Of a stretch of 64,000 nt of DNA, positions 18,088 to 27,150 are shown one piece after another. The position numbers were made by a program, and so were the translations under genes. Position 1 is the stretch's first letter; each line of letters starts with the position of its first letter. This DNA is from Lacrimispora indolis DSM 755. Lineage in GTDB: Bacteria > Bacillota > Clostridia > Lachnospirales > Lachnospiraceae. The DNA is taken from positions 2,480,001 to 2,544,000 of the forward strand of contig NZ_AZUI01000001.1 of the NCBI RefSeq assembly GCF_000526995.1, given 5' to 3'. The notes under the pieces are model-generated. The model made no database searches. It was given only the letters and a program-made list of their open reading frames with translations, and was not told the origin of the DNA.

Positions 18088-18561
18088 ATGGATAATACGT
18101 TGATTGTATATTATTCACTTTTTCATAACACAGAGAATTTGGCATTAGAAATAGCATTGCAGACTGGCGGCACTTTAAGAGAGTTAATTCCTGAAAAGAA
18201 TTATTCCTTTGACTATAATACAGCTGCTAAAGAAGTGAGAAATCAAATTTCTTTAGGATACACTCCTAAGCTAATATCTGGATATGAGGAAATAAATGAT
18301 TATAAAACAATATTTATAGGAACACCTAACTGGTTTAAGACAGTAGCGCCGCCAGTGTTGAGCTTCCTCAGGCAGCATGATTTTACAGGCAAAATTGTAA
18401 TTCCCTTTTGCACTCATGGAGGCGGTGGGTTTGGACAGATTGAAAAAGATATAATGAAAGAATGCTCAAAGTCTGTAATCTTACCTGGCATTGCTGTAAA
18501 CGGTGCTGCTGCACAGGAAGACGTCATAAATTGGCTTGAAACAATTGGTTATGAATCATAA
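18088..18561 (+). CDS. Flavodoxin-like protein
   Basis: The 157-residue protein starts DNTLIVYYSLFHNTENLALEIA, the FMN phosphate loop of short flavodoxins. It also has TPNWFKTVAPPVLSFL and PFCTHGGGGFGQ, which flank the flavin. It would carry electrons or act as a flavodoxin-type reductase domain. An upstream in-frame ATG near 18025 would add about 21 residues (TDKRHGLAKINLRLRKD) that do not belong to the fold; AAAGGA ten bases before 18088 supports the shorter form. The upstream extension may be the relic of another gene. Confidence 0.8.
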   Translation: MDNTLIVYYSLFHNTENLALEIALQTGGTLRELIPEKNYSFDYNTAAKEVRNQISLGYTPKLISGYEEINDYKTIFIGTPNWFKTVAPPVLSFLRQHDFTGKIVIPFCTHGGGGFGQIEKDIMKECSKSVILPGIAVNGAAAQEDVINWLETIGYES

Positions 18562-18661
18562 TGGAAATCCAATTGATCGAGTAGCTTTGAACCAAAGGCC
18601 ATTTAAATACAATGCAGATAACCACGATTATTTAATCAATTAAATTTCTAAGAGGTGTAAC

Positions 18662-19537
18662 ATGGATACAGCACTAATTTTAAGGATTGCCCATGAAAAA
18701 AACGAATATTTAGATAATAACGAAATTGCTCATCTATTAAGTCAATCCAAACTGGTCGGCAAGCTTACCGGTGATTTTGTGGATCACCCTTTATTTGCTG
18801 TATTTCGGGTTATGGGACTAAGTGAAATCCCTTATATTGAAAGATTGCCTTACACCAAAAAAATAATTGATTATATAAACCGAAACATTGCCACAACCGA
18901 AGGCTTTTCATGTTTGGGCGGGGTAGAAGAAATCGTCCCTTGCTACAATGCCATGTTGTTGGAAGCCTATTGCCGGCTTGGTTTTTCTGATAGTAAAGAA
19001 GTAAAAGTCGCTTTAAGGTGGATCGAGCAATATCAGCTATTTGAACGTAATCAAACCACTCCATGGCCTTATAAAGGTATTTGCAAACACGGTGGTTGTC
19101 TTGGAAAAACACCATGCTATATTGGAGTCGGAAAAACCGTCCGTGCGCTTGCCACCTATATGGAGTGTGCAAAATGTGTAGATCGCAAAGCAGAAAGTCT
19201 TCTTATGCAGGGGACAGACTATATGCTTCGTCATAATATGTTTCAGCGGTTATCGGATGGGAGACCCATCAGTCCGCATATTACAGACATAATGTTTCCC
19301 CCAAATTATGCGCTCTCCCTCACTGATTTAATCTATATCGTTGGAAAAAGACAGCTAACTGCAACAGAAAACTGTGAATCCTTGCTGGATCTCCTTCAGG
19401 AGAAACAAATACAAGCAGGCCAGTGGAAAATAGATTACCTTTATAATTATAAAGGTTACGTTGGTTTTGAAACCAGACGCAAAGCATCGGAATGGATTTC
19501 GGCATTGTTTCAGATATGGCTGTCTATCCCATTATGA
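18662..19537 (+). CDS. Alpha/alpha-toroid (prenyltransferase/terpene cyclase-like) protein, unknown function
   Basis: The 291-residue soluble protein has no membrane segments. It shows helical repeats ending with a regularly spaced aromatic pattern, a PWPYKGICKHGGCLGKTPCYIGVGKTVRAL stretch and scattered cysteines (GGC, TPC, MECAKC) that could bind metal. Clostridial relatives are often labelled NifH-like or prenyltransferase-like, but I see no P-loop and no QW motifs, so neither label is justified. TAAGAGGTG precedes the ATG. It is a single-gene unit of unknown role. Confidence 0.6.
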   Translation: MDTALILRIAHEKNEYLDNNEIAHLLSQSKLVGKLTGDFVDHPLFAVFRVMGLSEIPYIERLPYTKKIIDYINRNIATTEGFSCLGGVEEIVPCYNAMLLEAYCRLGFSDSKEVKVALRWIEQYQLFERNQTTPWPYKGICKHGGCLGKTPCYIGVGKTVRALATYMECAKCVDRKAESLLMQGTDYMLRHNMFQRLSDGRPISPHITDIMFPPNYALSLTDLIYIVGKRQLTATENCESLLDLLQEKQIQAGQWKIDYLYNYKGYVGFETRRKASEWISALFQIWLSIPL

Positions 19538-19572
19538 GGATTATATGCAGCCGCAAAATTCCTGGATTTACA

Positions 19573-19725
19573 AAGAGAACTGACAAACAGGAACGGAGGT
19601 ATTGGCTTCTGGTAAAAAGATTGCTGAATTACATATCGAAAGATAAGAGTTGAAATACTATATTCAGTATAGCTATTTTATAAAAAACAAGGACTGAGCA
19701 TCCTTCATCTCAGAACCAAGGAGTG
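19573..19725 (+). repeat. Dispersed repeat, copy D (partial)
   Basis: CAGGAACGGAGGTATTGGCTT matches the start of copy B. ATATCGAAAGATAAGAGTTG, AGTATAGCTATTTTATAAAAAACAAGG and a diverged CTGAGCATCC follow. The GCGTC/GACGC half and the 3' block are lost. Confidence 0.6.
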
Positions 19726-19819
19726 AAATGGCTGGTACAGCATTGTCTGCTTGTCGCTTCGTTCTCTTCCATAGTAATTGACTAAACAGCCATGAATATA
19801 ATATAGAAACATTCGTAGA

Positions 19820-21148
19820 ATGGAGAAACCAGTGAATACAGCACAAAAAATAAAAACTCTGCGGAAGCATCCGCTAATTGAATTATTGAAACAGAATAAA
19901 GGAAATCCAAGAACTCTAATTTTTATAGAGCCTCTCTGGGGGATTCCGTATAACTTAATCGCACCTTTTGCCACACTGTATATGTACACACAGGGAATCA
20001 CGGACGTTCAAATCGGGCTGATGCTGTCGGTTGCCATGTTTGTTCAGGTGTTTTTTTCCTTCATTGGCGGTATCATCACAGATAAGTTTGGGCGAAAATT
20101 TACAACCATGATGGGTGATTTCTTTGGCTGGAGTGTTGCTTGCATGATATGGGCCGTATCGGGAAACTTCTGGCTCTTCTTAATTGCAGTTTTATTTAAC
20201 AGTTTTGAGCAGATTAACCAGACGGCATGGTTTTGTTTATTGATTGAAGATGCCGATTCCAAGGATTTATTAGGAATATATACCTGGGTCAACATAGGCG
20301 GTCTGGTTGCAATCTTTTTTGCGCCAATTTCAGGGTTGTTAATAAATTCCTTTACCGTGGTTCCGGTTGTTCGTGTCTTATATTTTGTTTTCGCTTTGAA
20401 TATGCTGATTAAAGTGATTGTTACTTTTCGGCATTGTGAAGAAACCCGGCAGGGAAAGATTCGTATGGCTGAGACGAAAGATACCCCTGTTTTACAGATG
20501 TTATACGAATACAAGGATCTGATACCCAAAGTAGTAAAGAATAAAGAGATTATGAAAGTGCTGATTGTCTCTGTGATATTACATATAACGAATCTTGTCA
20601 ATACCAACTTCTTCAGCTTGTATGTAACACAAAGATTAGGCATTGCAGATCGTTATCTGGCTTTTTTCCCTATTTTAAATGCTGCTGTGATGTTGATTTT
20701 CATGATTGGAATACAGCACCGCCTGGAATCGGTGAAATTCCGGATACCCATGTGGATCGGTTTAATATTGTACGCCGCGTGCTCGATTCTTCTGATATTG
20801 GCTCCGGTCGGAAGTATGTCCCTTATTATCATTTATGTTTTTGTTGCGGCAGTAGCCAGTGCTCTTGTAGTGCCTCGTAAAGATGCCTTGCTCCAGCTAA
20901 ACATTAACCCAAAGGAGCGTGCCCGTATTAATGCTTTGATTATGTCCTTTACCATTGCTTTTGCCTCACCGTTTGGCTACTTTGCCGGCTGGTTATCAAG
21001 CATTGACCGCCGCTTGCCATTTGTGTTCACATTTACTATTTTCATCGTAGCAATTGTTATCGTTGGCAATATCCGTGATCCCGAATTCGCTAAAGAACAA
21101 GAGCATAGGGAAGCGGATGATCCCGCGGCCTGTGGTATCAGTGATTAA
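19820..21148 (+). CDS. MFS transporter
   Basis: The membrane protein of up to 442 residues has about 12 hydrophobic segments. GGIITDKFGRKF, at the loop between segments 2 and 3, is the classic MFS motif A. RKDALLQLNINPKERARINAL lies in the second half, followed by a SPFGYFAGWLS helix. The ATG at 19820 has little ribosome site; a GTG at 19832 with GGAG seven bases upstream is an alternative start. The substrate is unknown; drug or sugar efflux is possible. It lies directly after the truncated repeat copy D. Confidence 0.8.
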   Translation: MEKPVNTAQKIKTLRKHPLIELLKQNKGNPRTLIFIEPLWGIPYNLIAPFATLYMYTQGITDVQIGLMLSVAMFVQVFFSFIGGIITDKFGRKFTTMMGDFFGWSVACMIWAVSGNFWLFLIAVLFNSFEQINQTAWFCLLIEDADSKDLLGIYTWVNIGGLVAIFFAPISGLLINSFTVVPVVRVLYFVFALNMLIKVIVTFRHCEETRQGKIRMAETKDTPVLQMLYEYKDLIPKVVKNKEIMKVLIVSVILHITNLVNTNFFSLYVTQRLGIADRYLAFFPILNAAVMLIFMIGIQHRLESVKFRIPMWIGLILYAACSILLILAPVGSMSLIIIYVFVAAVASALVVPRKDALLQLNINPKERARINALIMSFTIAFASPFGYFAGWLSSIDRRLPFVFTFTIFIVAIVIVGNIRDPEFAKEQEHREADDPAACGISD

Positions 21149-21166
21149 ACGCAAACTGTTACAGCA

Positions 21167-21370
21167 ATGAGAACCAAAAAGCATGATGTTAGTCCGTTTA
21201 CAATAAATATGGAAACTGCCATGAAAGCAGGAAGCAGACATGAAAGGCCTGTTGTTCATCTGATTAATGCCGGTTTCATGCCAAAGGCTGGTTATACATT
21301 TAATTACTCTGTAAATAGTATATTGCTGATAAAAGAAGTGCCTGAAATATTTCTTGAAAAAGTAAAATAA
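21167..21370 (+). pseudogene. kptA: Truncated KptA/Tpt1 RNA 2'-phosphotransferase C-terminus
   Basis: The 67-codon frame reads NMETAMKAGSRHERPVVHLI, then NAGFMPKAGYTFNYSVNSIL, then a KEVP end. This parallels the C-terminal half of KptA/Tpt1 (ETA.KVG.RHGKPVVL.IDA..M..DGY.F..S.NGVWLT..VP). The N-terminal domain that binds the RNA 2'-phosphate and part of the NAD site are missing, and there is no ribosome site. It is almost certainly a dead fragment. Confidence 0.65.
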
Positions 21371-21406
21371 TTCCCTTTTAATAGACTTGATGAGGAGAAA
21401 AAATAA

Positions 21407-21856
21407 ATGAAGATTTATGTGGATGCAGATGCCTGTCCGGTAGTTAAAATTGTGGAAAAAGTAGCAGCAGGAAATAAGATAGAAGTATGTCTGCTATGTG
21501 ATACAAATCATGTGTTACAGTCTGCTTACAGTGACATAAAGATTGTCGGTGCAGGAGCGGATGCAGTAGATTTTGCCTTGGTAAACTTATGCAGATCTGG
21601 TGATATTGTGGTGACACAGGATTATGGTGTGGCAGCAATGGTACTGGGAAAGGCTGCCTATGCGATTCATCAATCTGGAAGATGGTATACCAATGACAAC
21701 ATAGATCAGCTTCTCATGGAACGGCATATGGCAAAAGTAGCAAGAAGAGCAAAATCTAAAAATCATCTAAGCGGACCAAGAAAGAGAACTATGGAAGATG
21801 ATAAGTATTTTGAAGAGTCGTTCCGGAAATTAATTGCTCATGCTGTAGAAAAATAA
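21407..21856 (+). CDS. yaiI: YaiI/YqxD family (UPF0178) protein
   Basis: The 149-residue protein begins MKIYVDADACPVV and has GAGADAVDFALVNLCRSGDIVVTQDYGVA and HLSGPRKRTMEDD, all hallmarks of the conserved UPF0178 family. The aspartate-rich motifs resemble a PIN-like nuclease fold, but the function is unproven. GATGAGGAG precedes the ATG. A strong terminator follows. Confidence 0.9.
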   Translation: MKIYVDADACPVVKIVEKVAAGNKIEVCLLCDTNHVLQSAYSDIKIVGAGADAVDFALVNLCRSGDIVVTQDYGVAAMVLGKAAYAIHQSGRWYTNDNIDQLLMERHMAKVARRAKSKNHLSGPRKRTMEDDKYFEESFRKLIAHAVEK

Positions 21857-21868
21857 CTATTTGATATA

Positions 21869-21920
21869 GAAGCTTTTGCAAAGAGCGAATCAGCTAAATG
21901 CAAAAGCTTCTTTAACTTTT
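21869..21920 (+). terminator. Intrinsic terminator after yaiI
   Basis: AGAAGCTTTTGC (from about 21870) pairs with GCAAAAGCTTCT (to about 21913) and is followed by TTAACTTTT. Confidence 0.8.
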
Positions 21921-21952
21921 AAAGATAAACATTTAAATTCTGGAAAATATTA

Positions 21953-22000
21953 TTGACTTGATCCTTTGTTGTGCTATAATTTAATTGTTAAACAATTAAA
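21953..22000 (+). promoter_or_regulatory. Promoter and FadR-type operator of the AtuA operon
   Basis: TTGACT (21953-21958), a 16-base spacer, then TATAAT (21975-21980) make a strong sigma-A promoter. Overlapping its end is a perfect palindrome at 21980-22000: 10-base arms TTTAATTGTT and AACAATTAAA around a single A. Its core TTGTTAAACAA fits the FadR-subfamily consensus TNGTNNNACNA. The GntR/FadR regulator at the operon's end is the natural candidate to bind here and block transcription. Confidence 0.7.
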
Positions 22001-22048
22001 TAAATAAACTTATGAGTTTTTAATAGTACATTAAATTCTGGAGGTCAT

Positions 22049-23413
22049 ATGAAGAAAGAAATAAAAATACTGGCGCCATGCGGAATACTGGGTTATGGAT
22101 ATCCCAAGTCCTCTTTTCTGAAAGGAATGTCTTATAAACCGGATGCAATTGTTGTGGATGCGGGAAGTACTGATGCAGGACCCCATAAATTAGGTGCCGG
22201 AGTGGCAATTGTAAGTGAAAAGGCCTGTAAAAAAGACTTGGAAATCATGATTACGGAAGGTGCAAAAGCTAAGATTCCGGTAATAATCGGGTCAGCCGGA
22301 GGAAGCGGGGGAAGAGTTCATGTGGAATGGACCTGGAATATTATAAAAGAAATTCTTAAGGAACAGGCTTTGGAATCACAAAAGGTAGCAATCATATGGG
22401 CGGATATTCCTAAGGAAGCGGTAAGAGAAAAATTACATCATGGCAAAGTGCAGCCCTTAGGTCTTTCTGTAAAAAAATTGACGGAAGAACGGTTGGAACT
22501 GACCAATGGGATTGTGGCTCAGATGGGGCATGAACCCATTGCTAAAGCATTAGAATCCAAAGCTGATATAATAATCTGCGGAAGAGCTTATGACCCATCT
22601 CCCTTTGCGGCGGTAGCCGTGTATCACGGATTTCCCTTAAGCTATGGATATCATGCCGGCAAGATTCTTGAGTGTGCAGCCCTTTGTGCCGTACCGGGAA
22701 CTACGAAAGATTGTATGCTTGGAACAATAACAGAGGAAGGATTTATGATCACACCGTTATCTGATGAAAGAATTTGCACTCCTCTTTCTGTGGCAGCACA
22801 CACATTTTATGAAAAAGATCATCCCTATATCCTCCACGGTCCGGGGATTACCCTTGATTTAGAAGATTGTGAATTTAAGCAGGTTGATGAAAAGAGCGTA
22901 TTTGTAACCGGAAGCAGGATCGAAAAATCTACTCCTTATTGTATTAAATTAGAGGGAGCCATGAAGGTCGCCTACAGAACCTTTGTGGTAGCTGGGGTAA
23001 GGGATTCTCTTATGATATCACGGTTAGAGGAAATAGAGAGACTCGCAGAAGAACAAGTTAGAACTTATTATTCGGATATACCGGAAGAAGATTATACCAT
23101 TCACTTTATTAATTATGGAATGAATGGTGTAATGGGAGAGTTGGAGCCTTCAAAAGAATTACCTCATGAAGTGGGAATTGTTTTTGAGGTAATTGCAAAA
23201 TCCCAGGAACTTGCCAATGCAGTGTGCGGTTCGCTCCGATCCGGTTTACTTCATTATGGTTATGCCGGAAGAAAATCAACTGCCGGAAATCTGGCTTTTC
23301 CGTTCGCGCCAAGTGATATTCCATTTGGTGCAGTATATGAATTTTCTGTTTATCACTTAATGGAAGTAGAAGATAGTTGTCAGATGTTTCCCATTGAATA
23401 CCCTGATATGTAA
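22049..23413 (+). CDS. AtuA-like protein (DUF1446)
   Basis: The 454-residue protein begins with ILAPCGILGYGYP and has VVDAGSTDAGPHKLG and IGSAGGSGGR, typical of the DUF1446 family named after AtuA of acyclic terpene utilisation. ICGRAYDPSPFAA and the C-terminal GRKSTAGNLAFPFAPSDIPF region are also characteristic. The biochemical activity of the family is not settled; a dehydratase or hydratase role acting with DUF4387 partners is a possibility. GGAGGT precedes the ATG. It is the first gene of a seven-gene operon and is tightly followed by the DUF4387 gene. Confidence 0.82.
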   Translation: MKKEIKILAPCGILGYGYPKSSFLKGMSYKPDAIVVDAGSTDAGPHKLGAGVAIVSEKACKKDLEIMITEGAKAKIPVIIGSAGGSGGRVHVEWTWNIIKEILKEQALESQKVAIIWADIPKEAVREKLHHGKVQPLGLSVKKLTEERLELTNGIVAQMGHEPIAKALESKADIIICGRAYDPSPFAAVAVYHGFPLSYGYHAGKILECAALCAVPGTTKDCMLGTITEEGFMITPLSDERICTPLSVAAHTFYEKDHPYILHGPGITLDLEDCEFKQVDEKSVFVTGSRIEKSTPYCIKLEGAMKVAYRTFVVAGVRDSLMISRLEEIERLAEEQVRTYYSDIPEEDYTIHFINYGMNGVMGELEPSKELPHEVGIVFEVIAKSQELANAVCGSLRSGLLHYGYAGRKSTAGNLAFPFAPSDIPFGAVYEFSVYHLMEVEDSCQMFPIEYPDM

Positions 23414-23431
23414 TGGAAAGGAGGAGATAAA

Positions 23432-23752
23432 ATGGCGGAATGCAGTTTATACGATTGTGCAAAAGTAATACGTTCAAAAAACAGTGGACCCTTTGAGATT
23501 ACGCTGGATGTGCTTTTTGATGATCCGGTAATATATCAAAAAATAAAAAACAGTAATATTATTAATAAAACTACGATTTGCAATCTATACCGGTTGACAG
23601 AGGATAAGATTACACAAATTGTATTTTATGATAAGGCGTTGGGGTTTAAAATTACATTTGCGAGAAAAATATCATCAGGTACTTGTTATGATACCGATGT
23701 TTATGGGGCACAACAACATGCACCTTTAAGTGAATTAATCGTCAGCATTTAG
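23432..23752 (+). CDS. DUF4387 protein, AtuA partner
   Basis: The 106-residue protein starts LYDCAKVIRSKNSGPFEITLDVLF and has IVFYDKALGFKITFAR and a DTDVYGAQQHAPL ending, all conserved in DUF4387. This family is nearly always encoded beside or fused to DUF1446, so the two likely form one enzyme. AAAGGAGGAG precedes the ATG, 18 bases after the AtuA-like stop. Confidence 0.82.
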   Translation: MAECSLYDCAKVIRSKNSGPFEITLDVLFDDPVIYQKIKNSNIINKTTICNLYRLTEDKITQIVFYDKALGFKITFARKISSGTCYDTDVYGAQQHAPLSELIVSI

Positions 23753-23770
23753 AAAGGGAGTGTACGGGTG

Positions 23771-24691
23771 ATGGCAAAACGAGAAGCAGGAGGGGGACAA
23801 TCAAAGTTAAAGCGCATCTGGCGGGACAGGGTTTTATATCTTACCTTACTGCCCACTTTACTATATTTTTTTGTATTCCATGTGATTCCGATCATTGGTA
23901 TGAAATTGGCCTTTTATGATTACCGAATCAAGGGTGACAATGTATTTGTAGGATTTACATATTTTAAAAAGTTATTTTCAACTCCGGTATTTTTACAGAT
24001 ACTGGAAAACACTTTGATTATCAGTGGGATGAAGATATTCCTGTTTTTCCCTATGCCTATTATTTTCGCTATTATGTTAAATGAATTTAAAGCAGGTCCT
24101 TTTCGAAAGAGTGTACAGGTGATTTCTTATCTGCCTCATTTCCTTTCCTGGGTTGTAATCGCGGGAATATGGTTTGAGTTTTTATCCCCATCTACCGGGA
24201 TTTTAAACAGCATTTTGACTGGTCTTGGTTTTGAAAAAGTAAATTTGTTAACAAGCAAAGGTTCAATCAGATGGGTTCTGCTGGCATCAGAATCCTGGAG
24301 ATCCATTGGGTGGGATTCCATTGTATATTTAACGGCAATTATGGGGATAGACCCCACTCTATATGAAGCTGCAAGAATAGATGGGGCCAACCGTTTTCAG
24401 ATTGTTGGAAGCATCGTACTGCCGGCTTTGGCTGTAACAATGGTCACGGTTTTAATTCTGAATATCGGTTTCTTTATGAATGCAGGTCTGGATCAGGTGC
24501 TGAACTTTACCAATGCTGCGGTCAATTCTAAGATCGATATCATAGACACCTATGTTTACCGGATCGGTCTGCAGAATTCCCAGTATTCCTTGGCAACAGC
24601 AGCGAACTTATTTAAAGGTGTAATAGGTACGCTCTTAATTGTTTCTACCCATCTGTTTTCCAAAAAGCTGACCGGTAAGGGGGCATGGTAG
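23771..24691 (+). CDS. ABC transporter permease (LplB/YtcP-type)
   Basis: The protein of about 306 residues has six membrane segments after a basic N-terminus. The EAARIDGANRFQIVGSIVLPAL stretch is the EAA loop that docks the ATPase. The type (LplB/CUT1) imports oligosaccharides or glycosides. A GTG at 23768 is an alternative start one codon upstream. It is cotranscribed with the next permease and lipoprotein; no ATPase gene is in the operon, so a shared MsmX-like ATPase is expected. Confidence 0.85.
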   Translation: MAKREAGGGQSKLKRIWRDRVLYLTLLPTLLYFFVFHVIPIIGMKLAFYDYRIKGDNVFVGFTYFKKLFSTPVFLQILENTLIISGMKIFLFFPMPIIFAIMLNEFKAGPFRKSVQVISYLPHFLSWVVIAGIWFEFLSPSTGILNSILTGLGFEKVNLLTSKGSIRWVLLASESWRSIGWDSIVYLTAIMGIDPTLYEAARIDGANRFQIVGSIVLPALAVTMVTVLILNIGFFMNAGLDQVLNFTNAAVNSKIDIIDTYVYRIGLQNSQYSLATAANLFKGVIGTLLIVSTHLFSKKLTGKGAW

Positions 24692-24701
24692 GAGGATAAG
24701 T

Positions 24702-25589
24702 ATGAAAAGAAGAAAGAAAATATCAATTGGCAAACTTCTGTGCGGCTTTATTATGATGCTTTTAGCTTTATGTATGTTAGTTCCATTATTGAATATACTG
24801 GCAAGATCTCTTTCACAACCGGATTTGGTTCATGGCCTGAAAGGATATGATATTCTGCCCAAGGGATTTTCTACGGTGAATTATCAGGTCATTCTAGGAC
24901 AGCCTATTGTAATCAGAAGCATACTGAACTCATTATTTATTACGGCTGCAGGTGTGTTTTTAAATATAACATTGACTTCCAGTGCGGCCTATGTATTAAC
25001 AAGGCCGGGACTGGTTGGCAAAAAGGTCTTTATGTATTTCTTTATTATTATGATGATATTTGAACCGGGAATTGTACAGGAATATTTTTTGATGAAGAAT
25101 ATTCATTTATTGGATAACCTGTTTTCCATGGTTATTTACAGAAGCGTAAACGTTTATTACCTGATCATATTAATGAGATTTATGGAAGAGGTGCCGGCTT
25201 CCATTCAAGATGCTGCAAGAATTGATGGAGCCGGGCATTATAACATCTTATTTAAGATCATGATTCCTTTATGCAGAATCCCATTGATCACGGTAGGAAT
25301 GTTTTATGCGGTGTTCCGCTGGAATGAATTTTTTAAATCAAGTATCTTTTTAACCAGCAAAAATCACACTGTTTTACAGGTGCTTTTAAGACAATTTGTA
25401 GTTAATTCAGATTCCCAGGTAATTGTGGGAGCATCCAATATTTTAGCTAATAATAATATTGCACAGCTGGATAACGCTTCCTTAAAAGCTGCAACCATTG
25501 TAGTGGCTGTTGTACCAATTTTATTACTATATCCAATTATTCTTAAATACTATACCAGCGGTGTTATGTCAGGAGGTGTAAAAGAGTAG
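24702..25589 (+). CDS. ABC transporter permease, second subunit
   Basis: The 295-residue membrane protein has six segments, with the EAA-type loop ASIQDAARIDGAGHYNILFKIMIPL around residue 165. It resembles YtcP/LplC-type CUT1 permeases. GGAGG precedes the ATG, ten bases after the first permease stops. The two permeases would form a heterodimeric channel for the solute delivered by the following lipoprotein. Confidence 0.85.
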   Translation: MKRRKKISIGKLLCGFIMMLLALCMLVPLLNILARSLSQPDLVHGLKGYDILPKGFSTVNYQVILGQPIVIRSILNSLFITAAGVFLNITLTSSAAYVLTRPGLVGKKVFMYFFIIMMIFEPGIVQEYFLMKNIHLLDNLFSMVIYRSVNVYYLIILMRFMEEVPASIQDAARIDGAGHYNILFKIMIPLCRIPLITVGMFYAVFRWNEFFKSSIFLTSKNHTVLQVLLRQFVVNSDSQVIVGASNILANNNIAQLDNASLKAATIVVAVVPILLLYPIILKYYTSGVMSGGVKE

Positions 25590-25654
25590 ATTACAGATAG
25601 TTTTGTGAGAAGGCACAGAAAAAAATTATATTAATTTTATGGAGGGAATGTAAA

Positions 25655-27130
25655 ATGAAAAAAACGATTTCATATTTATTCGTTGTGGGAATGGCAGTAC
25701 TGTCCCTGGCAGGCTGCGGAAAAAAGATTGATTCCAGTTCCAATGTACAGAGCACCCAGGATATTGCCAATGATTCGGCATCTGTAACAATTAAGGCAGT
25801 AATTAAGGATTTGTCAGCAGATGATGAAGTTTCCGTAAGATTTCTGGAGGCAGTAAGCAGCGGTGTTTCAAAAGAGCTTGGCCGGGAAGTACATATTGAA
25901 CTGGCTCCGATCTCTGATGGAACTTACTCTGAAAGTATGAGCCTGCTGCTTCAAAGCGGCGAGATTCCGGATCTGATGTATTTCCAGGGCGGTGATTATC
26001 AATTTGCCATTACCCAGGGAATTTTGGAAGACTTGACCCAATATGTCAATGATTCAACGAATATTAAAGCATTAATGCAGCCATATAACAAGGAAAGGTT
26101 AGCCAACTATCCATATCTTATATGGTTGTCACCGGATAGAATAAAGGTTCCGGTTGTGAGACAAGACTGGTTTGATGCGGCAAAATCAAGTAAAACACTT
26201 TTGGATGACCCAACTGCAGATAATTATAAAGCATTCTTTCAGGAATTAAAGGAGAACAACAATCTAAAAGCTGCATTTACCGTTCCTGGAGATATAACAG
26301 AGCTGGATACTGTATTTAATCTGGCCTTTGGGGTTAAGGCAACCTGGATAAAAGAAGGTGATAAATATGTTTACAGTAAAGTTACAAATGCAGAAAAAGA
26401 AAAATTGGCTTTTTATGCAGAGCTTTATAAAGAGGGCTTGTTGGATAATGAATGGTTAACAAAAAAATGGGATACAAAAGAAAGTGCCTTTTACAATGGC
26501 GAAGTTGGAGTTGTAAGCGGAACCCAGGGCAGTGTGATTAATATTTACAATAATAAGATGGTTACACAAAATGGTGAAAATGCGAAATTAGTTATTCTTC
26601 CCCCGGCAAAGGGTGCAGCACAAGGATATACTCCAGGAGATGTCAGCAAGGAATCCCGCGGTTGGGCAATCAGCAAATATTCTGAAAATAAGGATGTTGC
26701 TTTTGCAGTCTTAGAGTATATGGCTGGTCAGGAAGGTCAGCTTCTTGATAAATTGGGCTACGAAGGTGAAGAATACAATATAGAGAACAATGAAATTGTA
26801 TTAACCGATAAAATATCAGAATGGTGGCCTCGTTTCCATGAATCAATTGCAAATTTTGATGCGCCTATATCAGATAAGACTCCGTATTTCAGCGAAGCAG
26901 CCCTTAAATCTTTAGACATGGTCAATACCTATTCCTCTTTTGACAATGGATTTGTTATACCGGATGAATATGCAACAAACTGGGATGCAAGTCAGGCACT
27001 TTACATAGAATTTGCCGCGGATGTAATAAGCGGTAACCGTTCCATTGATGAATTTGATCAATTTGTTGCAGATTGGAATGCATTAGGCGGAGCGGAAATT
27101 ACGGAATACGCGAACACAATATTGAAATAA
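25655..27130 (+). CDS. Extracellular solute-binding lipoprotein
   Basis: The 491-residue protein has a lipoprotein signal: a basic start, a hydrophobic core and an LAGC lipobox with Cys21. It is then a type 1 (LplA-like) binding protein with DLMYFQGGDYQFAITQGILEDLTQYV and SRGWAISKYSENKD motifs. It captures the sugar or glycoside imported by the two permeases. GGAGGG lies before the ATG. The ligand is unknown, but downstream ADP-ribosylglycohydrolase-fold enzymes hint at an N- or O-glycoside of ribose or a similar sugar. Confidence 0.85.
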   Translation: MKKTISYLFVVGMAVLSLAGCGKKIDSSSNVQSTQDIANDSASVTIKAVIKDLSADDEVSVRFLEAVSSGVSKELGREVHIELAPISDGTYSESMSLLLQSGEIPDLMYFQGGDYQFAITQGILEDLTQYVNDSTNIKALMQPYNKERLANYPYLIWLSPDRIKVPVVRQDWFDAAKSSKTLLDDPTADNYKAFFQELKENNNLKAAFTVPGDITELDTVFNLAFGVKATWIKEGDKYVYSKVTNAEKEKLAFYAELYKEGLLDNEWLTKKWDTKESAFYNGEVGVVSGTQGSVINIYNNKMVTQNGENAKLVILPPAKGAAQGYTPGDVSKESRGWAISKYSENKDVAFAVLEYMAGQEGQLLDKLGYEGEEYNIENNEIVLTDKISEWWPRFHESIANFDAPISDKTPYFSEAALKSLDMVNTYSSFDNGFVIPDEYATNWDASQALYIEFAADVISGNRSIDEFDQFVADWNALGGAEITEYANTILK

Positions 27131-27150
27131 CCAGGGGAAGAAAGGAACGT

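Noticed and set aside
18662..19537. Nitrogenase iron protein (NifH) annotation
   Set aside because: No P-loop or Fe-S ligand pattern of NifH is present.
20044..20643. Minus-strand ORF of 199 codons in the MFS gene
   Set aside because: Shadow of the transporter's hydrophobic codons; no start site or homology.
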